Below, one piece after another: positions 10,110 to 22,391 of a stretch of 64,000 bases of DNA. The notes beneath the pieces are model-generated. The model saw only the letters and a program-made list of their open reading frames with translations, ran no database searches and had not been told where the DNA came from. The translations under genes were made by a program, and so were the position numbers. This stretch comes from Cladorhizidae sp. MBARI D1340-BT2 (taxonomy: Eukaryota > Porifera > Demospongiae > Poecilosclerida > Cladorhizidae), in the NCBI GenBank assembly GCA_028752905.1, contig JAQNBH010000008.1:4020025-4084024 (forward strand), in the 5' to 3' direction. Each line of letters opens with the position of its first letter. Within the stretch, counting starts at the first letter, position 1.

Positions 10110-10264
10110 GTGGTGCCTATTTCCAATAAAATCGAGTTGCTATCGAGGAAGAGTCATCTAGAATCTTCCAGTGAATCACTATAGTGAAGCATCCAGTGAA
10201 GGAAGCTCGTTAAATGATCTCGACATAACAAGAACAAAATCTCTAGAACTCATCGTTCCTAAAG
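10110..10264 (+). pseudogene. Exon fragment, Ser-rich, second copy
   Basis: Homologous to exon 1 at 4646-4782, with a GTCTAG acceptor before it and an AAAG/GT donor after it. Extra short insertions and a TAG inside the Ser-rich part break the frame. The following intron is cut at about 10,312 by the third MYND copy, so the second exon is gone. Confidence 0.55.
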
Positions 10265-10402
10265 GTATTCCACCATTGCTTTCTCCTTTTCTATCTTTAA
10301 TTTCTTTCTTTTGTTTCATTGTAATTGTAGCGTGGGTGTTGCCTCAATGGAATGTCTAGTTGCTCATTTATTTTGGTAGGACCTCTTCTCTTCTCTCTTC
10401 TC

Positions 10403-10842
10403 TTATTTCCTTGCCTCCAATGTGCCATGAGATGTTGGAGTTGTCAACAACCACCCGACTTGCCTTCTATTGATTCCCTGGAGGCTGCAGTGGTATTCTT
10501 GCGAGCGCCAATCTTGAAGCTGACATTTCTCTGAGCAGTATCCCTGCTTCTTGCATACTGAACATTCGTACTCTGCAGATGTGCCACAAACACATATGCC
10601 TTTATTGCCTTGCACAGCCTTCCAGATGTGCCCAAACTGGCTCGTCGGAGCATTTCTCTCTCAATTATTGTGGCAGACACTTCTCTGCAGAAGTGTTGGT
10701 GGTTTGGCCAGTTTTTCTCCTGGCAAATCCTGCTGCAATATCCCTTCTTGTTGCAGCTGGTGCACTCCAAGTCAGCAAACTTGGCACAGCTGCACAATTC
10801 TTGTGCTGCTGTATCTGGAATTAGATTAATGCCATTTAGCAT
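10403..10842 (-). pseudogene. Double-MYND zinc-finger gene fragment, third copy, partial
   Basis: Homologous to 2790-3268; the duplicated segment spans 10,313-11,027. Finger 1 is the best preserved of all copies: CSC, LECTSC, GYC, ICQ, NW, HQHFC in one frame, with Trp and all later ligands kept. A frameshift between the fingers, in the GTSG/RLCKA region, puts finger 2 in another frame. In finger 2 the His ligand is Gln (WRSQEYHC), so that finger is probably unable to bind zinc normally. Upstream, an ATG starts the frame at 10,842. The complementary decay pattern helps reconstruct the history of the family, but no copy is intact. Confidence 0.7.
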
Positions 10843-11027
10843 ATTGGGCTACAGCCAGCAATGCATCACATAAACACACAACAGGTTTTATAAGATTGCA
10901 CTTGAATAACTGAGGCAGTTAAGGTTACAACTCTGACTTCACTTGGAATAAACCACTCACTGAAGCAGGTATATTTGAATGTGCAAACTAAATAATAAAA
11001 GTTGCACACTCCTTATTTCAAACTCTT

Positions 11028-12317
11028 CAGTGGTGGATCCAGAAAAACTAAAAGGGGGGGGGGGCACAGAAGCTTGAGTATTTAATAGCTGAGAATGTTG
11101 AGAATGCTTGTGTATTGTGTCGGATGCTATATAGCTACGTATATCAACAGTTTGCTATCTTTAATTATGGCCAGGATCCATTGCACAGAGCAGGACTTTC
11201 ATTTCAACTTCTCAGGGTGGAGAGGTGACCCAAGATTTAGGTGGAGTTGAGTGAACTCAAGGCTCTTCATTGTGACTAATAATAGATACGGAAAAACTAT
11301 GATACGGCAAAACTATGATAAGTTGTTCCCATTTGAGTTGTAAGTTCCAACTGTATATAATATATCCTTTTCTCTTTCCCTCATGAAGCTACATAATTCC
11401 AACTTATATTGATCACTTCATGGCCTTACTCATGTGACTATATTTTTATCGTGTTTTAATCAGTGAGTACCTTATATTATTATCTCTCTTTGTTTTGTGA
11501 CAATACATGTGATTTACATCTTTCATTCCACTGTCAGGTTCTATCTACTGTGGGGGGGGGGGGGGGTTGGGGGACAAAAGTTGCAGCTTCCCCCCGTGCT
11601 CTTTATGCTACAATATTGGGATGTAATGTACGCTAAAATGAGTGTGCTTCGTTTTTTTTACAGTGACAGCTTATAGCTTCGGTATATGTGTGTTATTAAA
11701 AAATATATATATATTTTACAGAATTGGAAAATGTATTAACAGCACAATATTATGTCAATGTTATGTGTTCTAATGATTCACAAGGGATTGAGAAGTTTCA
11801 TTCTCCTCGGATATCGAGAAGCATACAGGTCAATCACTTTGTCTGAGTCCAATGTCTTTGTGAACATATAGCATAGGTAAGGGAATTCAAACGTTCTTGG
11901 CCCATAGTAGATCTGTCACTTTTGATTGATTTTAAAGTGGAATTTGCTCATTCAGTACTATATAGCTGTTACAGGAATCACTGTCTTCCTCTTCAGGTGT
12001 ATCCATCCTAATTTTTGGGGGGACAAAATGAAGCAGAGACGACTGTCCATCTCTTGACCGCTTCATTGTAATCTTTGTTGTAAGGTAAAGGATATTTCGC
12101 CAGACCGCTTCATTGAGATCTTCATTGTAAGGTAAAGGTTATTCAAATTGGAGGCAAATAACTTTACTGGGCGTTATATAGGATTTTTGTGCAAGTTTTG
12201 AAGCAATGGCTGGAATCCAAGAGCTGGTTGTTCAAGTTGATGGAGTACTAAGGTAAGTTATTGAAAGGTTGGATGGGGTGTCGCGCCCCTTACGCCCCAT
12301 TGCTGGATCCGCCATTG
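11028..12317. mobile_element. Candidate non-autonomous hAT-like element
   Basis: The left end reads CAGTGGTGGATCCAG (11,028) and the right end, reverse-complemented, reads CAATGGCGGATCCAG (to 12,317): 13 of 15 match. CAGTGG-type ends are common in hAT elements. G-rich sequence follows the left end, and C-rich sequence precedes the right end in mirror fashion. Inside are G-runs at 11,054 and 11,552 and two diverged copies of a 48-bp segment starting GACCGCTTCATT (about 12,057 and 12,105). No transposase frame is present. I could not find a clean 8-bp target duplication. The left flank is MYND-copy sequence and the right flank is satellite. Confidence 0.45.
11552..11573 (+). repeat. G-run, 15 G followed by TT and 5 G
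   Basis: One of the longest G homopolymers in the window, with quadruplex potential. A C-run follows at about 11,590, so a hairpin is also possible. Confidence 0.8.
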
Positions 12318-12724
12318 TCTTTAATGCACACAGTGCAGCCACTAATGAGAGGCATCATATGAAGTGTAAAATGCACACAGTGCAAGTACTAATGGGAGGC
12401 ATCATATGTAGTGTATAATGCACAGAGTGCAGTCACTAATGAGAAGCATCATATGTAGTGTATAATACACACAGTGCAGGCACTAATGAGAGGCATCATA
12501 TGTAGTGTATAATGCACACAGTGCAGGTACTAATGAGAGGCATCATATGAAGTGTATAATGCACATAGTGCAGGCACTAATGAGAGGCACCATATGTAGT
12601 GTATAATGCACACAGTGCAGGCACTAATGAGAGGCATCATATGTAGTGTATAATGCACACAGTGCAGCCACTAATGATTTGCATCATATGTAGTGTATAA
12701 TGCACACAGTACAGGCACTAATGA
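12314..12724. repeat. 47-bp satellite array S1, about 9 units
   Basis: First satellite units, starting abruptly at the end of the hAT-like block. Unit definition used throughout: 45,701-45,747, beginning GTAGTGTATAATG and ending GGCATCATAT. These edge units are more diverged than interior ones (variants GAAGTG, CATAGTGC, GATTTGC). Confidence 0.93.
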
Positions 12725-13303
12725 GACTGGTATATAGTCCAGGGTAATAATTTTAGAACTCATAGGGTATAGTTAGTATAACATTTGTACCTACATGTAT
12801 GTCATGTGGGTTGATTAATTTGCATTCTAATCAAGCTAATCAGTAAATAACATTGATTACTAACCTACTCTTACTTATATCGGTGAAGAAAAGTGAAACT
12901 GGATTCTGATTGTCTGATGAGCAGCATTTTGCAATCAACACTCATCGTATTACACAATTTAAACAATTATCATTAATTACATCTTCTCGTAAAGTCAGGC
13001 CACCAGAAAAGTGAGACCTCTCCTCCCTAAAGGCAGCATCAGTGTTGCTGCAAACGAGCAACTCCCACACTTCATTCTTGAGGTAAACTGACAACCTTTT
13101 AATAAATAATTTGTTTTGTGTTCTAAATGATCATCGTCATAACTACATCAGAATTATATGTTTAAAAATTAAAAGAAATTAAATCACGAACATTTAAAAA
13201 TTGCAGGTTTGCTAAATTAGTTAAATTATGCTAACTTAAGAGAACCTCCTAAACAAACAGCTTTAGGTTATCCAAAATACAAGACGGGGAGAATGTCAAA
13301 AGG
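12725..13303 (+). repeat. A block 1 (long type)
   Basis: Non-satellite block that interrupts the array at a fixed satellite phase (after CACTAATGAG) and returns at AGTGTATAATG. It holds an exon-like segment at 12,999-13,082 (84 nt, 28 codons open, reading ATRKVRPLLPKG...). This is bordered by an AG acceptor and a GAG/GTAAAC donor; a possible 3' site, TTGCAG, lies about 120 bp further on. The function of the peptide is unknown. The block has ACACTTCAT before the donor, which defines the long type. Confidence 0.85.
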
Positions 13304-14885
13304 AGTGTATAATGCACAAGGTGCAGCCACTAATGAGAGGCATCATATATAGTGTATAATGCACACAGTGCAGGCACTAATGAGAGGCATCATATGTAGT
13401 GTATAATGCACACAGTGCAGCCACTAATGAGAGGCATCATATGTAATATATAATGCACACAGTGCAGGCACTAATGAGAGGCATCATATGTAGTGTATAA
13501 TGCACACAGTGCAGGCACTAATGAGAGGCATCATATGTAGTGTATAATGCACACAGTGCAGGTACTAATGAGAGGCATCATATGTAGTATATAATGCACA
13601 CAGTGCAGCCACTAATGAGAGGCATCATATGTAGTGTATAATGCACACAGTGCAGGCACTAATGAGAGGCATCATATGTAGTGTATAATGCACACAGTGC
13701 AGGTACTAATGAGAGGCATCATATGTAGTGTATAATGCACACAGTGCAGCCATTAATGGGAGGCATCGTATGTAGTGTATAATGCACACAGTGCAGGCAC
13801 TAATGAGAGGCATCATATGTAGTGTATAATACACACAGTGCAGTCACTAATGAGAGGCATCATATGTAGTGTATAATGCACACAGTGCAGCCATTAATGG
13901 GAGGCATCGTATGTAGTGTATAATGCACACAGTGCAGGCACTAATGAGAGGCATCATATGTAGTGTATAATACACACAGTGCAGGCACTAATGAGAGGCA
14001 TCATATGTAGTATATAATGCACATAGTGCAGCCACTAATGAGAGGCATCATATGTAGTGTATAATGCACACAGTGCAGGCACTAATGAGAGGCATCATAT
14101 GTAGTGTATAATGCACACAGTGCAGGCACTAATGAGAGGCATCATATGTAGTGTATAATGCACACAATGCAGTCACTAATGAGAGGCATCATATGTATAA
14201 TGCACACAATGCAGTCACTAATGAGAGGCATCATATGTAGTTTATAATGCACACAGTGCAGGCACTAATGAGAGGCATCATATGTAGTGTATAATGCACA
14301 CAGTGCAGTCACTAATGAGAGGCATCATATGTAGTGTATAATGCACACAGTGCAGGCACTAATGAGAGGCATGATCATATGTAGTGTATAATGCACACAG
14401 TGCAGGCACTAATGAGAGGCATCATATGTAGTGTATAATGCACACAGTGCAGGCACTAATGAGAGGCATCATATGTAGTGTATAATACACACAGTGCAGC
14501 CACTAATGAGAGGCATCATATGTAGTGTATAATGCACACAGTGCAGCCACTAATGAGAGGCATCATATGTAGTGTATAATACACACAGTGCAAGCACTAA
14601 TGAGTGGCATCATATATAGTGTATAATGCACACAGTGCAGGCACTAATGAGAGGCATCATATGTAGTGTATAATGCACACAGTGCAGCCACTAATGAGAG
14701 GCATCATATGAAGTGTATAATGCACACAGTGCAGGCACTAATGAGAGGCATCATATGTAGTGTATAATGCACACAGTGCAGCCACTAATGAGAGGCATCA
14801 TATGAAGTGTATAATGCACACAGTGCAGGCACTAATGAGAGGCATCATATGTAGTGTATAATGCACACAGTGCAGCCACTAATGA
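13304..14885. repeat. 47-bp satellite array S2, about 34 units
   Basis: Head-to-tail units with the common diagnostic sites: position 26 G, C or T (CAGGC, CAGCC, CAGTC) and position 13 G or A. One unit near 14,200 lacks the GTAGT part, and one near 14,371 carries an ATG insertion. Confidence 0.95.
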
Positions 14886-15481
14886 GATTGGTATATAGTC
14901 CAGGGTAATAATTTTAGAACTCATAGGGTATAGTTGGAATACGATGAGTGTTGATTGCAAAATGCTGCTCATCAGACAATCAGAATCCAGTTTCACTTTT
15001 CTTCACCGATATAAGTAAGAGTAGGTTAGTATAATCAATGTTATTTTCTGATTAGCTTGATTAGCATGCAAATTAATCAATCCACATGACATACATGTAT
15101 GTACAAATGTTATAACACAATTTAAACAATTATCATTAATTACATCTTCTCGTAAAGACACAGGCCACCAGAAAAGTGAGACCTCTCCTCCCTAAAGGCA
15201 GCATCAGTGTTGCTGCAAACGAGCAACTCCCACACTTCATTCTTGAGGTAAACTGACAACCTTTTAATAAATAATTTGTTTTGTGTTCTAAATGATCATC
15301 GTCATAACTACATCAGAATTATATATGTGTTTAAAAATTAAATTAAGAAGAAATTAAATCCCGAACATTTAAAAATTGCAGGTTTGTTAAATTAGTTAAA
15401 TTACGCTAACTTAAGAACCTCCTAAACTAACAGCTTTAAGTTATCCAGAAATACAAGACTCCGGGGGAGAATGTCAAAAGA
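14886..15481 (+). repeat. A block 2 (long type, with internal inversion)
   Basis: The same block as A1, but bases 14,938-15,114 are the exact inverted counterpart of the segment at 12,777-12,951 of A1. Junctions are clean on both sides (TAGTTGG / ACACAATTT retained). The exon-like segment at 15,164-15,247 lies outside the inversion and is intact, with its GTAAAC donor. Confidence 0.9.
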
Positions 15482-17572
15482 AGTGTATAATGCACAAGGT
15501 GCAGCCATTAATGAGAGGCATCATATGTAGTGTATAATGCACACAGTGCAGCCATTAATGAGAGGCATCATATGTAGTGTATACTGCACACAGTGCAGGC
15601 ACTAATGAGAGGCATCATATGTAGTGTATAATGCACACAGTGCAGGTACTAATGAGAGGCATCATATGTAGTGTATAATGCACACAGTGCAGGCACTAAT
15701 GAGAGGCATCATATGTAGTGTATAATACACACAGTGCAGGCACTAATGAGAGACATCATATGTAGTGTATAATGCACACAGTGCAGGCACTAATGAGAGG
15801 CATCATATGTAGTGTATAATGCACACAGTGCAGGCACTAATGAGAGGCATCATATGTAGTGTATAATACACACAGTGCAGGCACTAATGAGAGACATCAT
15901 ATGTAGTGTATAATGCACACAGTGCAGGCACTAATGAGAGGCATCATATGTAGTGTATAATGCACACAGTGCAGGCACTAATGAGTGGCATCATATGTAG
16001 TGTATAATACACACAGTGCAGGCACTAATGAGAGGCATCATATGTAGTGTATAATGCACACAGTGCAGGCACTAATGAGAGGCATCATATGTAGTGTATA
16101 ATGCACACAGTGCAGGCACTAATGAGAGGCATCATATGTAGTGTATAATGCACACAGTGCAAGCACTAATGAGAGGCATCATATGTAGTGTATAATGCAC
16201 ACAGTGCAAGCACTAATGAGAGGCATCATATGAAGTGTATAATACACACAGTGCAGCCACTAATGAGAGGCATCATATGTAGTGTATAATGCACACAGTG
16301 CAGGCACTAATGAGAGGCATCATATGTAGTGTATAATGCACACAGTGCAGGCACTAATGAGAGGCATCATATGTAGTGTATAATGCACACAGTGCAGGCA
16401 CTAATGAGAGGCATCATATGTAGTGTATAATGCACACAGTGCAGGCACTAATGAGAGGCATCATATGTAGTGTATAATGCACACAGTGCAGGCACTAATG
16501 AGAGGCATCATATGTAGTGTATAATACACACAGTGCAGGCACTAATGAGAGGCATCATATGTAGTGTATAATGCACACAGTGCAGTCACAAATGAGTGGT
16601 GTCATATGTAGTGTATAATGCACACAGTGCAGTCACTAATGAGAGTCATCATATGTACTGTATAATGCACACAGTGCAGGCACTAATGAGAGGCATCATA
16701 TGTAGTGTATAATGCACATAGTGCAGGCACTAATGAGAGGCATCATATGTAGTGTATAATGCACACAGTGCAGCCACTAATGAGAGGCATCATATGTAGT
16801 GTATAATGCACACAGTGCAGGCACTAATGAGAGGCATCATATGTAGTGTATAATGCACACAGTGCAGTCACTAATGAGAGGCATCATATGTAGTGTATAA
16901 TGCACACAGTGCAGCCACTAATGAGAGGCATCATATGTAGTGTATAATGCACACAGTGCAGCCACTAATGAGAGGCATCATATGTAGTGTATAATGCACG
17001 CAATGTAGGCACTAATGAGAGGCATCATATGAAGTGTATAATGCAACCAGTGCAGCCACTAATGAGAGACATCATATGTAGCACACAGTGCATCCACTAA
17101 TGAGAGGCATCATATGAAGTGTATAATGCAACCAGTGCAGGCACTAATGAGAGGTGTCATATGTAGTGTATAATGCATACAGTGCAGGCACTAATGAGAG
17201 GCCTCTTTTATAGTGTATAATGCACACAGTGCAGGCACTAATGAGAGACATCATATATAGTGTATAATGCACACAGTGCAGCCACTAATGAGAGGCATCA
17301 TATGTAGTGTATAATGCACACAGTGCAGGCACTAATGAGAGGCATCATATGAAGTGTATAATGCAACCAGTGCAGGCACTAATGAGAGGCATCATATGTA
17401 GTGTATAATACACACAGTGCAGGCACTAATGAGAGGCATCATGTAGTATATAATGCACATAGTGCAGCCACTAATGAGTGGCATCATATGTAGTGTATAA
17501 TGCACACAGTGCAGGCACTAATGAGAGGCATCATATGTAGTGTATAATGCACACAGTGCAGCCACTAATGAG
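15482..17572. repeat. 47-bp satellite array S3, about 44 units
   Basis: Contains marker variants used to trace later copies: CACAAATGAGTGGTGTC (about 16,587), a 38-bp unit lacking TGTATAATG (about 17,079), and GGCCTCTTTTATAG (about 17,203). Confidence 0.95.
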
Positions 17573-18138
17573 ACTGGTGTATAGTCCAGGGTAATAAGTT
17601 TAGAACTCATAGGGTATAGTTGGTATAACATTTGTACATACATGTATGGCATGTGGGTTGATTAATTTGCATGCTAATCAGAAAATAACATTGATTACTA
17701 ACCTACTCTTACTTATATCGGTGAAGAAAAGTGAAACTGGATTCTGATTGTCTGATGAGCAGCATTTTGCAATCAATACTCATCGTATTACACAATTTAA
17801 ACAATTATCATTAATTACATCTTCTCGTAAAGACACAGGCCACCAGAAAAGTGAGACCTCTCCTCCCTAAAGGCAGCATCAGTGTTGCTGCAAACGAGCA
17901 ACTCCCTCTTGAGGTAAACTGACAACCTTTTAATAAATAATTTGTTTTGTGTTCTAAATGATCATCGTCATAACTACATCAGAACTATGTGTTTAAAAAT
18001 TAAGAAGAAATTAAATCCCGAACATTTAAAAATTGCAGGTTTGTTAAATTAGTTAAATTATGCTAACTTAAGAACCTCCTAAACAAACAGATTTAGGTTA
18101 TCCAGAAATACAAGACTCCGGGGGAGAATGTCAAAAGG
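17573..18138 (+). repeat. A block 3 (short type)
   Basis: Begins ACTGGTGTATAG rather than ACTGGTATATAG. The exon-like segment 17,839-17,913 is 75 nt: 9 nt are deleted relative to A1, keeping the frame (QLPLE instead of QLPHFILE). The GTAAAC donor is kept. Confidence 0.88.
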
Positions 18139-21100
18139 AGTGTATAATGCACAAGGTGCAGCCATTAATGAGAGACATCATATGTAGTGTATAATGCACA
18201 CAGTGCAGGCACTAATGAGAGGCATCATATGTAGTATATAATGCACACAGTGCAGGCACTAATGGGAGGCATCATATGTAGTATATAATGCACACAGTGC
18301 AGGCACTAATGAGAGGCATCATATGTAGTGTATAATACACACAGTGCAGCCACTAATGAGAGGCATCATATGTAGTGTATAATGCATACAGTGCAGGCAC
18401 TAATGAGAGGCATCATATGTAGTGTATAATGCACACAGTGCAGGCACTAATGAGAGGCATCATATGTAGTGTATAATGCACACAGTGCAGGCACTAATGA
18501 GAGGCATCATATGTAGTGTATAATGCACACAGTGCAGACACTAATGAGAGGCATCATATGTAGTGTATAATGCACACAGTGCAGGCACTAATGAGAGGCA
18601 TCATATGTAGTGTATAATACACACAGTGCAGCCACTAATGAGAGGCATCATATGTAGTGTATAATGCACACAGTGCAGGCACTAATGAGAGGCATCATAT
18701 GTAGTGTATAATGCACACAGTGCAGCCACTAATGAGAGGCATCATATGTAGTGTATAATGCACACAGTGCAGGCACTAATGAGAGGCATCATATGTAGTG
18801 TATAATGCACACAGTGCAAGCACTAATGAGAGGCATCATATGAAGTGTATAATACACACAGTGCAGCCACTAATGAGAGGCATCATATGTAGTGTATAAT
18901 GCACACAGTGCAGGCACTAATGAGAGGCATCATATGTAGTGTATAATGCACACAGTGCAGGCACTAATGAGAGGCATCATATGTAGTGTATAATGCACAC
19001 AGTGCAGCCACTAATGAGAGGCATCATATGTAGTGTATAATGCACACAGTGCAGGCACTAATGGGAGGCATCATATGTAGTGTATAATGCACACAGTGCA
19101 GGCACTAATGAGAGGCATCATATGTAGTGTATAATGCACACAGTGCAGGCACTAATGAGAGGCATCATATGTAGTGTATAATACACACAGTGCAGGCACT
19201 AATGAGAGGCATCATATGTAGTGTATAATACACACAGTGCAGGCACTAATGAGAGGCATCATATGTAGTGTATAATGCACACAGTGCAGGCACTAATGAG
19301 AGGCAACATATGTAGTGTATAATGCACACAGTGCAGTCACAAATGAGTGGTGTCATATGTAGTGTATAATGCACACAGTGCAGTCACTAATGAGAGTCAT
19401 CATATGTACTGTATAATGCACACAGTGCAGGCACTAATGAGAGGCATCATATGTAGTGTATAATGCACACAGTGCATCCACTAATGAGTGGCATCATATT
19501 TAGTGTATAATGCACACAGTGCAGGCACTAATGAGAGGCATCATATGTAGTGTATAATGCACACAGTGCAGGCACTAATGAGAGGTGTCATATGTAGTGT
19601 ATAATGCACACAGTGCAGGCACTAATGAGAGGCATCATATGTAGTGTATAATGCATACAGTGCAGGCACTAATGAGAGGCATCATATGTAGTGTATAATG
19701 CACACAGTGCAGCCACTAATGAGAGGCATCATATGTAGTGTATAATGCACACAGTGCAGGCACTAATGAGAGGCATCATATGTAGTGTATAATGCACACA
19801 GTGCAGTCACTAATGAGAGGCATCATATGTAGTGTATAATGCACACAGTGCAGCCACTAATGAGAGGCATCATATGTAGTGTATAATGCACACAGTGCAG
19901 GCACTAATTAGAGGCATCATATGTAGTGTATAATGCACGCAATGTAGGCACTAATGAGAGGCATCATATGAAGTGTATAATGCAACCAGTGCAGCCACTA
20001 ATGAGAGACATCATATGTAGCACACAGTGCATCCACTAATGAGAGGCATCATATGAAGTGTATAATGCAACCAGTGCAGGCACTAATGAGAGGTGTCATA
20101 TGTAGTGTATAATGCATACAGTGCAGGCACTAATGAGAGGCCTCTTTTATAGTGTATAATGCACACAGTGCAGCCACTAATGAGAGGCATCATATGTAGT
20201 GTATAATGCACACAGTGCAGGCACTAATGAGAGGCATCATATGAAGTGTATAATGCAACCAGTGCAGGCACTAATGAGAGGCATCATATGTAGTGTATAA
20301 TACACACAGTGCAGGCACTAATGAGAGGCATCATGTAGTATATAATGCACATAGTGCAGCCACTAATGAGTGGCATCATATGTAGTGTATAATGCACGCA
20401 GTGCAGGCACTAATGAGAGGCATCATATGTAGTGTATAATGCACACAGTGCAGGCACTAATGAGAGGCATCATATGTAGTGTATAATACACACAGTGCAG
20501 GCACTAATGAGAGGCATCATATGTAGTGTATAATGCACACAGTGCAGGCACTAATGAGAGGCAACATATGTAGTGTATAATGCACACAGTGCAGTCACAA
20601 ATGAGTGGTGTCATATGTAGTGTATAATGCACACAGTGCAGTCACTAATGAGAGTCATCATATGTACTGTATAATGCACACAGTGCAGGCACTAATGAGA
20701 GGCATCATATGTAGTGTATAATGCACACAGTGCAGCCACTAATGAGTGGCATCATATTTAGTGTATAATGCACACAGTGCAGGCACTAATGAGAGGCATC
20801 ATATGTAGTGTATAATGCACACAGTGTAGGCACTAATGAGAGGCATCATATGTAGTGTATAATGCACACAGTGCAGGCACTAATGAGAGGCATCATATGT
20901 AGTGTATAATACACACAGTGCAGGCACTAATGAGTGGCATCATATGTAGTGTATAATGCACAAAGTGCAATAATTAATGAGAAGCATCGTATGTAGTGTA
21001 TAATACACACAGTGCAGGTACTAATGAGAGGCATCATATGTAGTGTATAATGCACACAGTGCAGGCACTAATGAGAGGCATCATATGTAGTGTATAATGC

Positions 21101-21825
21101 ACACAGTGCAGGCACTAATGAGAGGCATCATATGTAGTGTATAATACACACAGTGCAGGCACTAATGAGAGGCATCATATGTAGTGTATAATGCACACAG
21201 TGCAGGCACTAATGAGAGGCATCATATGTAGTGTATAATGCACACAGTGCAGCCACTAATGAGAGGCATCATATGTAGTGTATAATGCACACAGTGCAGG
21301 CACTAATGAGAGGCATCATATGTAGTGTATAATGCATACAGTGCAGGCACTAATGAGAGGCATCATATGTAGTGTATAATGCACACAGTGCAGCCACTAA
21401 TGAGAGGCATCATATGTAGTGTATAATGCACACAGTGCAGGCACTAATGAGAGGCATCATATGTAGTGTATAATGCACACAGTGCAGGCACTAATGAGAG
21501 ACATCATATATAGTGTATAATGCACACAGTGCAGCCACTAATGAGAGGCATCATATGTAGTGTATAATGCACACAGTGCAGGCACTAATGAGAGGCATCA
21601 TATGAAGTGTATAATGCAACCAGTGCAGGCACTAATGAGAGGCATCATATGTAGTGTATAATACACACAGTGCAGGCACTAATGAGAGGCATCATGTAGT
21701 ATATAATGCACATAGTGCAGCCACTAATGAGTGGCATCATATGTAGTGTATAATGCACACAGTGCAGGCACTAATGAGAGGCATCATATGTAGTGTATAA
21801 TGCACACAGTGCAGCCACTAATGAG
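18139..21825. repeat. 47-bp satellite array S4, about 78 units
   Basis: Carries the same ordered markers as S3 (CACAAATGAGTGG, 38-bp unit at about 20,020, CTCTTTTATAG at about 20,143), some of them twice. This shows internal block duplication of S3-type sequence. Confidence 0.95.
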
Positions 21826-22391
21826 ACTGGTGTATAGTCCAGGGTAATAAGTTTAGAACTCATAGGGTATAGTTGGTATAACATTTGTACATACATGTAT
21901 GGCATGTGGGTTGATTAATTTGCATGCTAATCAGAAAATAACATTGATTACTAACCTACTCTTACTTATATCGGTGAAGAAAAGTGAAACTGGATTCTGA
22001 TTGTCTGATGAGCAGCATTTTGCAATCAATACTCATCGTATTACACAATTTAAACAATTATCATTAATTACATCTTCTCGTAAAGACACAGGCCACCAGA
22101 AAAGTGAGACCTCTCCTCCCTAAAGGCAGCATCAGTGTTGCTGCAAACGAGCAACTCCCTCTTGAGGTAAACTGACAACCTTTTAATAAATAATTTGTTT
22201 TGTGTTCTAAATGATCATCGTCATAACTACATCAGAATTATGTGTTTAAAAATTAAGAAGAAATTAAATCCCGAACATTTAAAAATTGCAGGTTTGTTAA
22301 ATTAGTTAAATTATGCTAACTTAAGAACCTCCTAAACAAAAAGATTTAGGTTATCCAGAAATACAAGACTCCGGGGGAGAATGTCAAAAGG
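21826..22391 (+). repeat. A block 4 (short type)
   Basis: Close copy of A3. The exon-like segment is at 22,092-22,166 (75 nt) with the GTAAAC donor. Near the right end it has AACAAAAAG where A3 has AACAAACAG, a change shared with A5 and A8. Confidence 0.88.

Larger units (their letters stand above)
5377..10312 (+). repeat. 5.4-kb tandem duplication, copy 2 (truncated at its right end)
   Basis: This is a second copy of 1-4830. It breaks inside the small intron of the downstream gene remnant at about 10,312, where sequence changes abruptly to a third partial MYND copy. The terminal exon present at 4867-5356 in copy 1 is therefore missing here. The AT minisatellite at 9353-9655 is expanded relative to copy 1. 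Confidence 0.9.

Noticed and set aside
17740..17930. C/D-box snoRNA in the A block (TGATGA ... CTGA)
   Set aside because: The boxes are about 170 nt apart, the terminal stem is only about 3 bp, the base before TGATGA is C rather than purine, and in A2 the inversion flips the C box relative to the D box.
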